Assembly: GCF_900102215.1 (NCBI RefSeq)
Contig: NZ_FNBG01000023.1
Location: 30,701 to 94,700, forward strand
Direction: 5' to 3'
DNA length: 64,000 nt
Source of the DNA: Fontibacillus panacisegetis
GTDB lineage: Bacteria; Bacillota; Bacilli; Paenibacillales; Paenibacillaceae
Part shown: positions 1-10,300 of the stretch, one piece after another
Position numbering within the stretch: position 1 is the stretch's first letter
Layout of the letters: every line of letters begins with the position of its first letter
Notes under the pieces: generated by a model
What the model saw: only the letters and a program-made list of their open reading frames with translations
Databases searched by the model: none
Told to the model about the DNA's origin: nothing
Made by a program: the position numbers and the translations under genes

Positions 1-3000
1 GCTTCAAATTATCCGATTTAGGCAACCAGTTGATTTTCCAATGAGCAAAATGCTCTTTCTTCAGCAGCATTTGCGGATGTTGATCGAATACCGCCCATAC
101 GTCGACTTCATTGTTTTTACTGCATAATGTCAGGAGTTGCCCCTCCTGCGCTCTTTCCAGCATCCAGCTTTGCAGCAGCAAATGCGGAGCCTCTATCTTG
201 ACGCCAAGCGGCCCATCCTCGCCGCAAACGCCCTGCCACAGCGTATTATCACAGTCCAGAACGATCACTTTAAACGGGGCTGAATACATTGAGATGACTT
301 TGCGCGCAAGCATTGTGCCCATTACCGCATAAAATTCCTCGCTGAAGGGCATATGTCCGGCCCGATCCGCAACTGGATCAAATACTTCGCGAACCGAATA
401 GCTTCGGGCAGCTTCACGGAAATCGACGATGTAAATCTGATCGAGGCTCTCAAGCGCCTGCTTCCAACGCTCATATAATTGATTGATATAGCCGACCAAC
501 TCATCCGGATACCTCCGATAGGTCGCTGTCGGAAATATGCCGAATAGGTAAGGAACGGGCTTATCGATCGCCTGAACAATGCTCAGCAGATCTGCAAATT
601 GACGTTCAAGCTCATCGTATACATCCGCACTATCCGGTTCGACACCTCCGATTAAATCCTCAAAACGAACAAGCATTACACGGCAGCCGCCCCCTCCTTC
701 TAGCTGGTCGGATGGACTAAGCAGCTGTTGGAATACTTGATTGTAACCGCCGAAATGAACATCGATCGGCAGCTTAAACTCCTGTGCCCACCAGCGAAGA
801 AGCCCTTCGATCGGTTCCGAAGTGAATGTAGCGTTAACGGAAACTCGTTTGCTAACAGCGACTGGAGCATCGTTCAACTTTCTTCTCTGGGCCATCTCAG
901 CAGCTTCCTGTTCGTTGAACAATTTCACATTCTCAACAAGCTGCTCCGGTTCATCTAGAAAACTGATAATTATCTTCTGAAAATCTGCAATAAACCTGAG
1001 CATCGTCCGCTCTTCGAACAGGTCTGTGTTGTAATTCAGCTTGCAATCCAGATGCCCTTTTGGGTCAAGGAAAACATCCAGCTTGACGTCAAGAGTTGCC
1101 GTGTCTATAGGAAGCTCAATCGGCTCAAAAGTCAGCCCTTCAGCACTCATCCTGTCCGATCCCGTCATTCTGTACTCGTTATGGAATACCAGCATCGTAT
1201 CGTAGATCGGATTGCGCGAGCGATCAACAGGCTGCTTAAGGAAATCCACCATTCGTTCGAACGGAACGTTTTGATGCTCGTAACAGAATGAAATACAATG
1301 CTTGGCCTCCTCGATATATTGTTGAATTGACCAATCAGACACCGTCCGAAGGCGCAATGGGATAAAGTTGATGAACATCCCTACACAGCTTTCCTGTCCT
1401 GGTCTTTGCCGACCTGAAACGATCGAGCCGATCACCGCCTCCTCCTGATCCGCATATTTAAGAATAGTTAAGCCATACAAGGCAAGAAGCAGCACATTCG
1501 GAGTCGTAAGATTCGATGCCGCTGCTTTTAGTAAGCCTTCACTCGTGAATTCGTCAATGCGAAAACCGATCTGGCTTCCAGCAAAGGTCTTGGTCGACGG
1601 TCGTTGATAATCGAGGGGCAAGCTTGCCGGACTGCCTAAATTCATCAGCTGGCTCCTCCAGAACGACTCCTGAACATCCATCGCTTCTGAACCTTCGAAC
1701 TGCTCACGCCAATTCACATAATCTCGATACTGATATACGGGAGCGGCCAATTTTTTGCCCTGGTAGAGCTCGAAGAACTCCTTGACCAGAATCGCCGTTG
1801 AAAAACCGTCTGATACAAGATGATGCGAATCAATCATCAGCACATGCTCATCCGGTAAACCGCAACGGATTAATCCTGCTCTGAACAACGGTGCACAGCC
1901 AATATCAAAAGGCCGGACAAATCTCGCAACAACGTCCGATATCGCATCGTTCTCTGCTTCAAAGTGCTCCAGCTCGAACTCGGCGGAATCCCGAATAATT
2001 TGAACCGGGATGCCTTTTTCCATACCGAAGGTTGTGCGAAGTGCTTCATGCCGATCAATAAGAGTCCCAAGTGCTCGTTCCAGCCCAGCATGATTTAATT
2101 CACCTCTAATTCGAAAGGCAAGCGGCATATTGTAGCTTGTACCAATTCCGCCAGCTTGCTCTTGTACAAAGATTCGAAGCTGTGACGAAGAGAGAGCATA
2201 TTTCTCATTTCTTATAGCGTCTGATTCATGTACCAGTTGCTCTTCAGTCAGCTCCGCAAGTTTCTCCGTGGAGTTTACCCCTAGCTGCTCCAGATGAGCA
2301 GCTAACTGTGCTACGGTCTCACACCTTAGCACGTCGACAGCTTCAATTGGCTTAGCAATTGTCTCAGTCAGCTTGATAGCTATTTGAAAAGCAAGTATCG
2401 AATCACCACCCAAGCCATAGAAATGTTCGTTGACGTTCAGCTCAGTAAAACCGAGCACATTCGCCCATACGTTCCCGACAAGCTGTTCCAAGGTGGAATA
2501 TTGTCCGTCTGCTCGTCCTGTCAGCTTTGCTCCACGAATCTCGTGGATCGCCTTATCTTCTATCGGCTTTGCAGCCGCCCGCAAATTCGTGTTTTCCACC
2601 CAGCAGCGGTATTTATCGAACGGATAAGACGGCAAATGAACTCTACGGTGTATACCATTTCGATAGAGCATATTCCATGGAATATCCCCTCCTCTGATGT
2701 ATATCTCACGCCATTCATGAACCGAACGTTCATCCATGTTCTCAGTACTGGATATTTTGACTGCTGTGGAGCTGGCTGCAATGGAATCCAATGATTCTCC
2801 CTGCAATCCTGCAATTTTGTCCTTGAGTTCGCTTATGCTGCTTACGACAAATGCCAACCGGTAGCTGTAATGACCTCTACCTGTGCCAGACGTATAGCAT
2901 ATATCTCCAATGCTCCAATCACCCGCCAGCTCCAGCCTCTCTGCATAAGCATCTATCAATCGAGACAGCGAGGATAGGCTTTGCGCCGACAGTGTAAAAA

Positions 3001-4423
3001 GATGCTCTTCACTTTCAGCCGAATCAGGTATATGATCCAATCTCTCTGCAGGAATCTCTTCCGGTGCTTCCTCCAGTACAACATGGCAATTGGTTCCGCT
3101 TAGCCCAAACGAGCTGACCCCGCATCTTCTCGGATATTCCTCGTCTTTCCAATCTGCTAGATTACGATTGACATAAACTGCAGATTCGATAAAATCTATG
3201 GAGGCATTCGGCCGATTGAAGTGAAGGCTCGGAGGAAGCTGTTTATTTTTCAGCGCAAGACAAGCTTTTACAAATCCGACGATGCCTGCAGCATTGTCAA
3301 GATGGCCAAGGTTCGATTTGACCGAACCTACCGCGCAAAATTGACGCCGAGCTGTATACCTGCGAAATGCCCGATTGATCCCTTCGATTTCGACAGGATC
3401 TCCGAGCTTCGTCCCAGTCCCGTGTGCTTCAATGTAGGCGATGGTCTCTGGAGCTATTCCGGCATTCATCCATGCCTCGTCGATCACCTCTTCCTGCGCC
3501 GCCACGTTCGGGGCAGAAATACCAATGGAGCTACCGTCCTGATTGACAGCCGAGCCTTTAATGACCGCATAGATCGAATCTCCATCCGCGATCGCTCGGG
3601 CAAGCGGTTTAAGGAAAACCGCGGCTGTTCCTTCGCCCATCCCCGTCCCATCAGACTCGTGATGGAAGGGCTTCGCCCTGCCGTCAGATGACTCAATGCC
3701 AATCCGCATCCCCGTATCTGCGGGGAAGATCAGCGTCTTGACACTTCCTGCCAATGCCGTATCGCAGTCTCCACTGCGTAACGCCTGGCATGCAAGATGA
3801 ATCGCGACGAGCGAAGAAGAGCAAGCCGTATCTACTGTGATGGCGGGTCCTTTTAAATCGAGCAAATAAGAGATCCGGCTGGCAATGACCGAGGACAGGT
3901 TGCCGGGTATCGCGATCGAAATACCTGAAGGATCGACACTATCAATTAGTTTTTTGTAATCATGAAATGCATCCGCACAATATCCCAGGAATACTCCGGT
4001 CTTTCTCCCTTTTAGCAAATCCCCACCATATCCGGCATCTTCAATGGTCTTCCATGCCGTTTCCAGAAAAATACGCTGATTCGGGTTCATAAGGCCTGCC
4101 TCGCGCGGAGACAAGCGAAAAAATTTGTAATCGAATTTATCAATTTCCTCCAAATATGCGCCTTTGAAAAATGCCGTATCATCCGGATTGAGTCCGATTT
4201 GCTTCGCATACTCACGGACATCTGACTTTCTGGCCTCAGGAAAAGGGATGACGAGATCCGTGCCTTCGGCCAGACTCCGCCAGAATTGATCGATATCGTC
4301 GGCCCCGGGTAGACATATGGACATCCCGATCACGGCGATATCCTGAAGAGAGCTCTCTTTGATCTCCAGCTTTTCAGTAACATCTTCTTCCATGTCGAAC
4401 GAGAATCCGGTTAAATCGATCAT
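1..4423 (-). CDS. Trans-AT PKS/NRPS megasynthase KS-carrier-C-FkbH, 3' end outside the window
   Basis: The frame is open from ATG 4423 (GGGGGGA ribosome site, directly after the TAA of the upstream gene) to the window edge, so about 1474 residues are seen. A ketosynthase fills residues 15-450, with active-site Cys near 200 (DTACSSS), EAHGTGT and SNLGH. A short linker ending LPSYPFDKYRCW, typical after trans-AT ketosynthases, leads to a carrier domain (GGDSIL, about 676). A condensation domain follows (HHLVSDG, about 863). The last part is an FkbH domain: the FkbH N-region (YNQVFQQLL, VRFEDL) and the HAD motif LDCDNTLW near 1390. FkbH proteins build glyceryl-S-carrier from 1,3-bisphosphoglycerate. 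There is no AT domain and no room for one; the AT gene two places upstream should serve in trans. A carrier for the glyceryl unit and further modules should lie beyond the left edge. Confidence 0.93.
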   Translation of the reverse strand, partial: MIDLTGFSFDMEEDVTEKLEIKESSLQDIAVIGMSICLPGADDIDQFWRSLAEGTDLVIPFPEARKSDVREYAKQIGLNPDDTAFFKGAYLEEIDKFDYKFFRLSPREAGLMNPNQRIFLETAWKTIEDAGYGGDLLKGRKTGVFLGYCADAFHDYKKLIDSVDPSGISIAIPGNLSSVIASRISYLLDLKGPAITVDTACSSSLVAIHLACQALRSGDCDTALAGSVKTLIFPADTGMRIGIESSDGRAKPFHHESDGTGMGEGTAAVFLKPLARAIADGDSIYAVIKGSAVNQDGSSIGISAPNVAAQEEVIDEAWMNAGIAPETIAYIEAHGTGTKLGDPVEIEGINRAFRRYTARRQFCAVGSVKSNLGHLDNAAGIVGFVKACLALKNKQLPPSLHFNRPNASIDFIESAVYVNRNLADWKDEEYPRRCGVSSFGLSGTNCHVVLEEAPEEIPAERLDHIPDSAESEEHLFTLSAQSLSSLSRLIDAYAERLELAGDWSIGDICYTSGTGRGHYSYRLAFVVSSISELKDKIAGLQGESLDSIAASSTAVKISSTENMDERSVHEWREIYIRGGDIPWNMLYRNGIHRRVHLPSYPFDKYRCWVENTNLRAAAKPIEDKAIHEIRGAKLTGRADGQYSTLEQLVGNVWANVLGFTELNVNEHFYGLGGDSILAFQIAIKLTETIAKPIEAVDVLRCETVAQLAAHLEQLGVNSTEKLAELTEEQLVHESDAIRNEKYALSSSQLRIFVQEQAGGIGTSYNMPLAFRIRGELNHAGLERALGTLIDRHEALRTTFGMEKGIPVQIIRDSAEFELEHFEAENDAISDVVARFVRPFDIGCAPLFRAGLIRCGLPDEHVLMIDSHHLVSDGFSTAILVKEFFELYQGKKLAAPVYQYRDYVNWREQFEGSEAMDVQESFWRSQLMNLGSPASLPLDYQRPSTKTFAGSQIGFRIDEFTSEGLLKAAASNLTTPNVLLLALYGLTILKYADQEEAVIGSIVSGRQRPGQESCVGMFINFIPLRLRTVSDWSIQQYIEEAKHCISFCYEHQNVPFERMVDFLKQPVDRSRNPIYDTMLVFHNEYRMTGSDRMSAEGLTFEPIELPIDTATLDVKLDVFLDPKGHLDCKLNYNTDLFEERTMLRFIADFQKIIISFLDEPEQLVENVKLFNEQEAAEMAQRRKLNDAPVAVSKRVSVNATFTSEPIEGLLRWWAQEFKLPIDVHFGGYNQVFQQLLSPSDQLEGGGGCRVMLVRFEDLIGGVEPDSADVYDELERQFADLLSIVQAIDKPVPYLFGIFPTATYRRYPDELVGYINQLYERWKQALESLDQIYIVDFREAARSYSVREVFDPVADRAGHMPFSEEFYAVMGTMLARKVISMYSAPFKVIVLDCDNTLWQGVCGEDGPLGVKIEAPHLLLQSWMLERAQEGQLLTLCSKNNEVDVWAVFDQHPQMLLKKEHFAHWKINWLPKSDNLK

Positions 4424-6100
4424 TTATTTCCCCCCTGCCTCTAGTTGAATTTTGCCTGTTTGTTTTGTCCGCGCTTCGCTATAAGGTTTTTGTTTCCACA
4501 AGCGGTACATCAGTGGAGGTATAGCCAGCGAGCATAGGCCGATAAGTACAACGAAATACCAATTAAACGCTACATCAAAATAGGAGAACAAATTTCGTGC
4601 AATATAATAAGTAGCGAATAGCCCAATTTCAGCAACTACTGATGCCCAGAGCGATTGATACCACAAATAGAGCAGGACAAAAATGATTGTACCCAAACCT
4701 CCATAGAAAGACAGCGCAGGATCAAGCTTAAAGAAAAGCAGACCATATACAAAGGCGTTGCCCACTATGGCGAAGCCTACCGGCAGGACAGCATGCAACT
4801 CATTAAATACCAGTGATCTGAACAAAACTTCCTTATAAATGGAATGAACGATTAAGAACACAATGAAGGTGAATGGCGCTCCACCAACCAGAGAGCCGAA
4901 CAATGCTTCAAATTGGGGGAACGTATCCGCCACAACCGGAATCTTCACCACACTGGTTACCCATAGCCCCATGCAAATCGAGAGCAAGGCGATTTTCCAG
5001 ACGCTGCTGAACGAAATTTTATTGAATTTGCTTACCTGAATCAGATCCCTCTTCTGATATCTGCGCATGATGAAATAATAGATCGGGATCGCGATAAAAT
5101 CGTTCAGAACGAGGCCCCAATTGCTGTTGCGAGCGTCCGTCAGCCATGGGCGAATCGCATCAATTTGAGTCAGCACGTTGTACCATAGATATACAAGAGG
5201 CTGCAAAACTGCATAATAAATGGCTAAATATAAGCCTAATCTCCCTATCATCACAAAATAGGGCTTCAGTTTTACTTCTAGCTGAGAGCTAGCTTGCTCT
5301 GTCTGCAGCGGACGTTTGGCGATCAGCAGCAAACCTGAAATGATACATCCGAATCCGACAACCAGGATCAAGTAAGCAAGCAGGCTGCCTAGCGCAATGC
5401 TGTCTATCATCCCTGTTTCCTTTGCGCTAACGATGAACACATTTACGAAGACCGCGATATAAATAGTCGACCAGACTGAGCCTGTTTTGGTATATACAAA
5501 GCCATAAATAAGAGCTAGAAAAAATGAGATGATAGAAATAGTTAAGTTAGGTTGAAAAATCGAATAAATTAGAGCTTGAAGCAAGTATGCAGCAGCAAAT
5601 GGCAGCACTCTGCGAAGTTGATTAAATACGAGTCCTCTGAAAAAAATCTCTTCCATAAATGCCCCGGCAAGCCCTACTCCGATCAGTACAAAAATAAACA
5701 GTTCCGCTTGGCCGAAAATATCCACGTAGGCTTTCATGTGATCCAGCGCAAACTGCGGGAGGAATGGAAGCTTCATCAGTCCAAAGAACACGAACGCACA
5801 GCCCACCGCAATGATGCTCACTTGCAGTAAATCCTTTCCCCCGAGCCGCCGAAAACCGGCTGCGTCAAAAAAGGTGATTTTTTCTTTCTTGGTTATGCGG
5901 TTGCGGATACCATAAACAGCCAGAAGCAATAAATACAACGTGCAAAAATTGATAAGGAGCCAAACGGGCACACTGCCCTCGAGCAATTTTTTGTAGGTTT
6001 GATTATGAGCCATAACCCACTTCTGTACCTCAAATACAAGCAGATACAGTCCTAAAAACAATCCCACCTTTAGCGCCATACTTCCGACTTGTTTCATCAT
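4424..6100 (-). CDS. Double CPBP (Abi/CAAX-protease-like) membrane protein of the biosynthetic operon
   Basis: This 558-residue polytopic membrane protein contains two tandem CPBP-family units. The first carries the catalytic-type motif EEIFFRGLVFNQL near residue 148. The second has KEVLFRSLVFNEL near 425, where the first glutamate of the EExxxR pair is replaced by lysine, so that half may be inactive. Its start overlaps the stop of the acyltransferase gene (ATGA) and its stop abuts the next ATG, so it is clearly co-expressed with the megasynthases. CPBP proteins are membrane endopeptidases or, in bacteriocin loci, immunity proteins. A role in self-protection or maturation of the product is an inference from position only. 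Two adjacent ATGs (6100 and 6097) are possible starts. Confidence 0.85.
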   Translation of the reverse strand: MMKQVGSMALKVGLFLGLYLLVFEVQKWVMAHNQTYKKLLEGSVPVWLLINFCTLYLLLLAVYGIRNRITKKEKITFFDAAGFRRLGGKDLLQVSIIAVGCAFVFFGLMKLPFLPQFALDHMKAYVDIFGQAELFIFVLIGVGLAGAFMEEIFFRGLVFNQLRRVLPFAAAYLLQALIYSIFQPNLTISIISFFLALIYGFVYTKTGSVWSTIYIAVFVNVFIVSAKETGMIDSIALGSLLAYLILVVGFGCIISGLLLIAKRPLQTEQASSQLEVKLKPYFVMIGRLGLYLAIYYAVLQPLVYLWYNVLTQIDAIRPWLTDARNSNWGLVLNDFIAIPIYYFIMRRYQKRDLIQVSKFNKISFSSVWKIALLSICMGLWVTSVVKIPVVADTFPQFEALFGSLVGGAPFTFIVFLIVHSIYKEVLFRSLVFNELHAVLPVGFAIVGNAFVYGLLFFKLDPALSFYGGLGTIIFVLLYLWYQSLWASVVAEIGLFATYYIARNLFSYFDVAFNWYFVVLIGLCSLAIPPLMYRLWKQKPYSEARTKQTGKIQLEAGGK

Positions 6101-7323
6101 CGCGATAACATCCTTTCCATCTCAATTCGTGGATATCGGTACTCTTCTTCCGTTCCCCCTTTTGCCCGGATGATGGTTTTCAGCCCGTTCAAGGCATCCT
6201 GCAGCTGTTCAGCAGAAGGTTCGGCGTTATTCCGTTCAAGACTCAGCAGCATACTTTCCAATTGCCGGTATGGAGCAACCACCTGCTCTTTGTAGACTTG
6301 ATCATCTATACAGCGATTTCTAACAGACACCGCTGCTGCAAGGCATTGCTCCAGCACATAACGATTTGAATATCTGTAATCAGCCATGAAGGAAGGGGAG
6401 AACACAGCCTGGCGATCAGCCTGAGCTTCCAATGAATACACAGGAAAAGAAGGATAATCTGTTTTGAACAGTCTCGTCAGCGTTTTTCGAGGAGCAAGCT
6501 CCACAGCCGCATCTATGCTGCGCCTCAGCAAGCAGGACATCGTTTGCCGCCAACGAACCGATTCAGTCATCTGTCGCTTCAAGTTGCGAACAATATCTCC
6601 CTTATGCAAGCCGTAAGGCTTTGCCTCAATGTTGGAAATGACCGGAAAAATAAATTCACCAAATTCACAGCTCTGCAGCAGCTCTTCCAGTTCATCCGCT
6701 GCTGCTGCCATGAGCGGGCTATGAAAAGCCCCGCTCACTTTAAGCGAAGATAGCTTGACTCCATTTGCCTTAAGCAACTCTTCGGCTGCTGTCACTGCAT
6801 CGTTCGTCCCGGAAAGTACAATCTGATGAGATGAGTTGAAACAGGCAATGGCAGGACGTTTCTCCATATTCTCAATATCTTTGATCATCCGAATAGCTTG
6901 ATCCGCCTGAATACCGCTTACCGCGAGCATTCTGCCATTTCCGGAAGCCGACGCTTCCATCATGAGGCGCCCTCTTTCTCTGACCAATTGAAGGGCGTCT
7001 GCGAATTTCAGTACACCTGCACAAGCTAGCGCCGTATATTCGCCCAAGCTGTGTCCTGCCGCAGCGGCCGGACGTATTCCAGTCTCTTGGGCGAATAGAC
7101 GGAATGAGGCAACCCCAACTGTTAGGAGAGCAGGCTGCGTCAATTCCGACTGAGCAAGCCGATCTTCTCCACCATCGAAGCAGAGCGCCGCCATATCGTA
7201 ACCCAATATGTCTGAAGCTTCCCCGAAGGTTTCCTTGACAATCGGATGTCGATCATAGTCTTCTTTCATCATCCCGTTGTACTGCGAACCTTGACCTGGA
7301 AACATAACGGCAAGTCGCTTCAT
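6097..7323 (-). CDS. Free-standing malonyl-type acyltransferase (trans-AT)
   Basis: A FabD-like acyltransferase of about 408 residues. It shows the GQGSQ motif at the N-terminus, the nucleophile serine in GHSLGEYTAL, the RGRLM arginine region, and GAFHSPLM carrying the catalytic histidine. ATG 7323 is chosen because GGGGGAG lies 6-7 bases upstream; a further in-frame ATG at 7341 would place that site inside the gene. About 110 extra residues follow the AT fold and look helical, without a recognised domain. The encoded partner is the ketosynthase protein of the same operon, which has no AT of its own, so the natural reading is in-trans loading of malonyl units. Its stop overlaps the start of the CPBP gene. 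Confidence 0.93.
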   Translation of the reverse strand: MKRLAVMFPGQGSQYNGMMKEDYDRHPIVKETFGEASDILGYDMAALCFDGGEDRLAQSELTQPALLTVGVASFRLFAQETGIRPAAAAGHSLGEYTALACAGVLKFADALQLVRERGRLMMEASASGNGRMLAVSGIQADQAIRMIKDIENMEKRPAIACFNSSHQIVLSGTNDAVTAAEELLKANGVKLSSLKVSGAFHSPLMAAAADELEELLQSCEFGEFIFPVISNIEAKPYGLHKGDIVRNLKRQMTESVRWRQTMSCLLRRSIDAAVELAPRKTLTRLFKTDYPSFPVYSLEAQADRQAVFSPSFMADYRYSNRYVLEQCLAAAVSVRNRCIDDQVYKEQVVAPYRQLESMLLSLERNNAEPSAEQLQDALNGLKTIIRAKGGTEEEYRYPRIEMERMLSR

Positions 7324-7364
7324 TTTTCGCTCCCCCTTCATTTACCTTTCTTCCTTCATTCCCC

Positions 7365-10300
7365 TCACACTGCACCTTCCTTTTGCACAATCTGTTCGGA
7401 TAGATAGACCAGGAATTTCATGAGATCGGAGAGCAGCGCCTTCATCTTCTCGCTTCTCATTCTTCTGCCGTTATAATCAAGACTCAGCTCAATGCACCAC
7501 GCCTCCGGCTGGAGGGACAGTACCATATCGAACAGCTGCAGCTCTCTGCTTCCGATTGGCCAGTCGTTTTTCATTCGAACGAGAGGGTACACCTTATTTT
7601 CTTCCTTCGACAAACCTCGCTGTCTCATCTCATCGGCTGTATAAATGAAGGCATTCCCGCTTAATCTCAAGCTCTGGCTAATTCCGTCAAGCAGATCGGC
7701 GAAGTCGGTAATTCCCTGAAGCTGTTGACTTACGTTAACCAGCTTCTGTCCCGACACTGCTGCTTGGATAGCCATCTCCTTTGCTTGAGCATGTTTGCTT
7801 AGTACGAATAAAAAGGAGGCCGCGATTACAGCATAGAGATCACTTTGGGCAGATTTTGCAAAAGTATATAAACGATGACTTGTTGCTGAATCCAGCTGTC
7901 CTTCGAGGACAGCACTCTGTTGACTCTGACCAGGTACTGCAAAAAACGATGAAGGCAATGCGGCGGCTTGCACAGCCCAAGGACGATCCATCCCGGTCTG
8001 CTGCTCGTTAATGAACGCAGCCAGCTTGGCTACAGTTGGATAGGCAAAAAGATCGGTAATCTTAACTGCACCAGAAGCCAAATGCTCCAGTTCATGCTGC
8101 ACGCGGAGCAATAATAACGAGTTGCCGCCAACGTCGAAGAAGTTGTCGTTCACACCCACTCTCTCCACGCCGAGCACCTCCTGCCAGATTGCCGCCAGCT
8201 TTTCCTCGATTTCTCCGGCGGGAGCCGCATACGTCTCTGCCGCCAGCTGCGACTGTGGCTCTGGGAGCGCCTTGCGATCTGTTTTGCCGCTGGTCGTCAG
8301 CGGCAGCTGCGACATCGGCACAAGGAACGCGGGCACCATGTAAACCGGAAGGCGGCTCTTCAATTCGTTCCGCAGCTCGGCTGGCTCAATCGTGCGATCA
8401 CACTCACAGACGTAATATCCGCATAGATACGCGTTGCCATGGTGATCCTTCCGCGCGACAACTACCGCTTCCTTCACATCCTCGTGCGCCAGCATCGCTT
8501 CCTCGATCTCGCCCGGCTCGATCCGGTAGCCCCTGATTTTCACCTGATGATCGATCCGACCCAAATATTCGATATCTCCATTCGGCAGCCACCGCGCAAG
8601 ATCGCCCGTTCGATACATTCGCCCTTCCTTTTCAAATGGGCTATCGATGAACTTCTCTGCCGTCAAGTCATCGCGCTTCAAATAACCTCTTGCCAGCCCG
8701 TCACCGGCAATACACAGCTCTCCGGCTACGCCAACAGGCTGTAACCGATTATTCTCATCGACGATGTATAGCCGTGTATTGTCGATCGGCTTGCCGATCG
8801 GAATCGGGTCGACTGCCGCTTCTTGAACCGAGCAGTCATAATGACTGACGTCTACTGTTGCCTCTGTTGGACCGTACAGATTGATAAGCCGTACACCAAC
8901 TCCATCACCTTTTTCTAGCAGCGCCCGGAATCGATTCACCTGCCTTGCTGTCAACGCCTCGCCGCTCGCGAACACGTAACGTAAGCTTCCTAGTTTTTGA
9001 ACTCCTTGCGGCCTCGCCTCCAGTTCATCCAGAAACGCGCTCAGCATCGACGGGACAAAGTGTATCGTTGTTACACCGTGCTGTGAGATTGTTTCGATGA
9101 TTTCCGCCGGGTCCTTCTCTCCCCCCGGAGTCAGAAAGCTTACCTCGGCTCCGATCTGACCCCACCAGAACAGCTCCCATACCGATACGTCGAAGGTGAA
9201 CGATGTCTTCTGCAGAATTACATCAAGCTCTGTCAGCGGATATGCTTTCTGCATCCAGTTCAGTCGATTCACCACCGACCGGTGCTCGACCATAACCCCT
9301 TTCGGTCGTCCGGTTGATCCGGAGGTGTAGATCACATAAGCCAGCTGGCGGGAATCGCCATACGGCTCCAGATTGTTGCCCTCCTGAGCCTCCCCGTAAC
9401 CGTTCTCCATCAGCTCCGATACATTCAGCCACTCACCACCCCATGACTCAAGCCGTCCTCGCAGCTCCTCAAGCAGCTTCCCTTGCGTCAGCGAGATCGT
9501 TGCCCCGCTGTCCTGCAGCATGTATCCTATTCGCTCAGCCGGAAAGTCCGGCGCAATCGGCAGGTAAGCACCGCCTGCCTTAAGTACGGCCAGCAGCGAG
9601 ACCATCATTTCCAGTGAGCGTTCCATCACAACCGCCGCGATGACATCAGGACCGACACCAGCTTGGCGAAGCCGCCGTGCCAGACGGTTCGCTTGCTCAT
9701 TCAGCTCCTTGTAGGTCAGCATGCTGGAGCCCATTCGCCAAGCGACCTTCTCCGGATGCTGCCCCGCCAGTTCCTCGAACAGTCCATGCAGCGTAGCCTC
9801 GTGACGATATTCCGCCGCAGTGTTGTTAAATCCCTGAAGTAGCTGCTCCTTCTCCACCAGGCTCATCATTTCCAGCTCGCCTACTAGCCCTTCCGGATGG
9901 GCCACTGCTGCTTCCGCGAGTCTAATGAACCGCTCAGCGAATCGTTCGATCGTTTCTGCCCTGAACAGCTTCGTACAGTACTCGAACTTGCATCTGTACG
10001 CATCTACATCCGTATCCAGCGTAATCTCCAGCAGCAAATCAAACTTAGCAACTCCAGTAGGCAACTCTACAGGATAGAAAGAGACATCTCCTATTCGATT
10101 AACTGGGCGGTGCATATTTTGCATGACGAACATAACATCGAATAGCGGATTCCGGCTTAAATCCCGAGCCGTTCCTAGCTCATCAACCAGTTCCTCAAAG
10201 GGATAGTCGCTATTGTCAAACGCACTTATGGTTGTCGACCGCACACTCTCCACAAATGACTTGAACGTCTGGCTGCTTACCACTCGATTTCGGATCGCCA

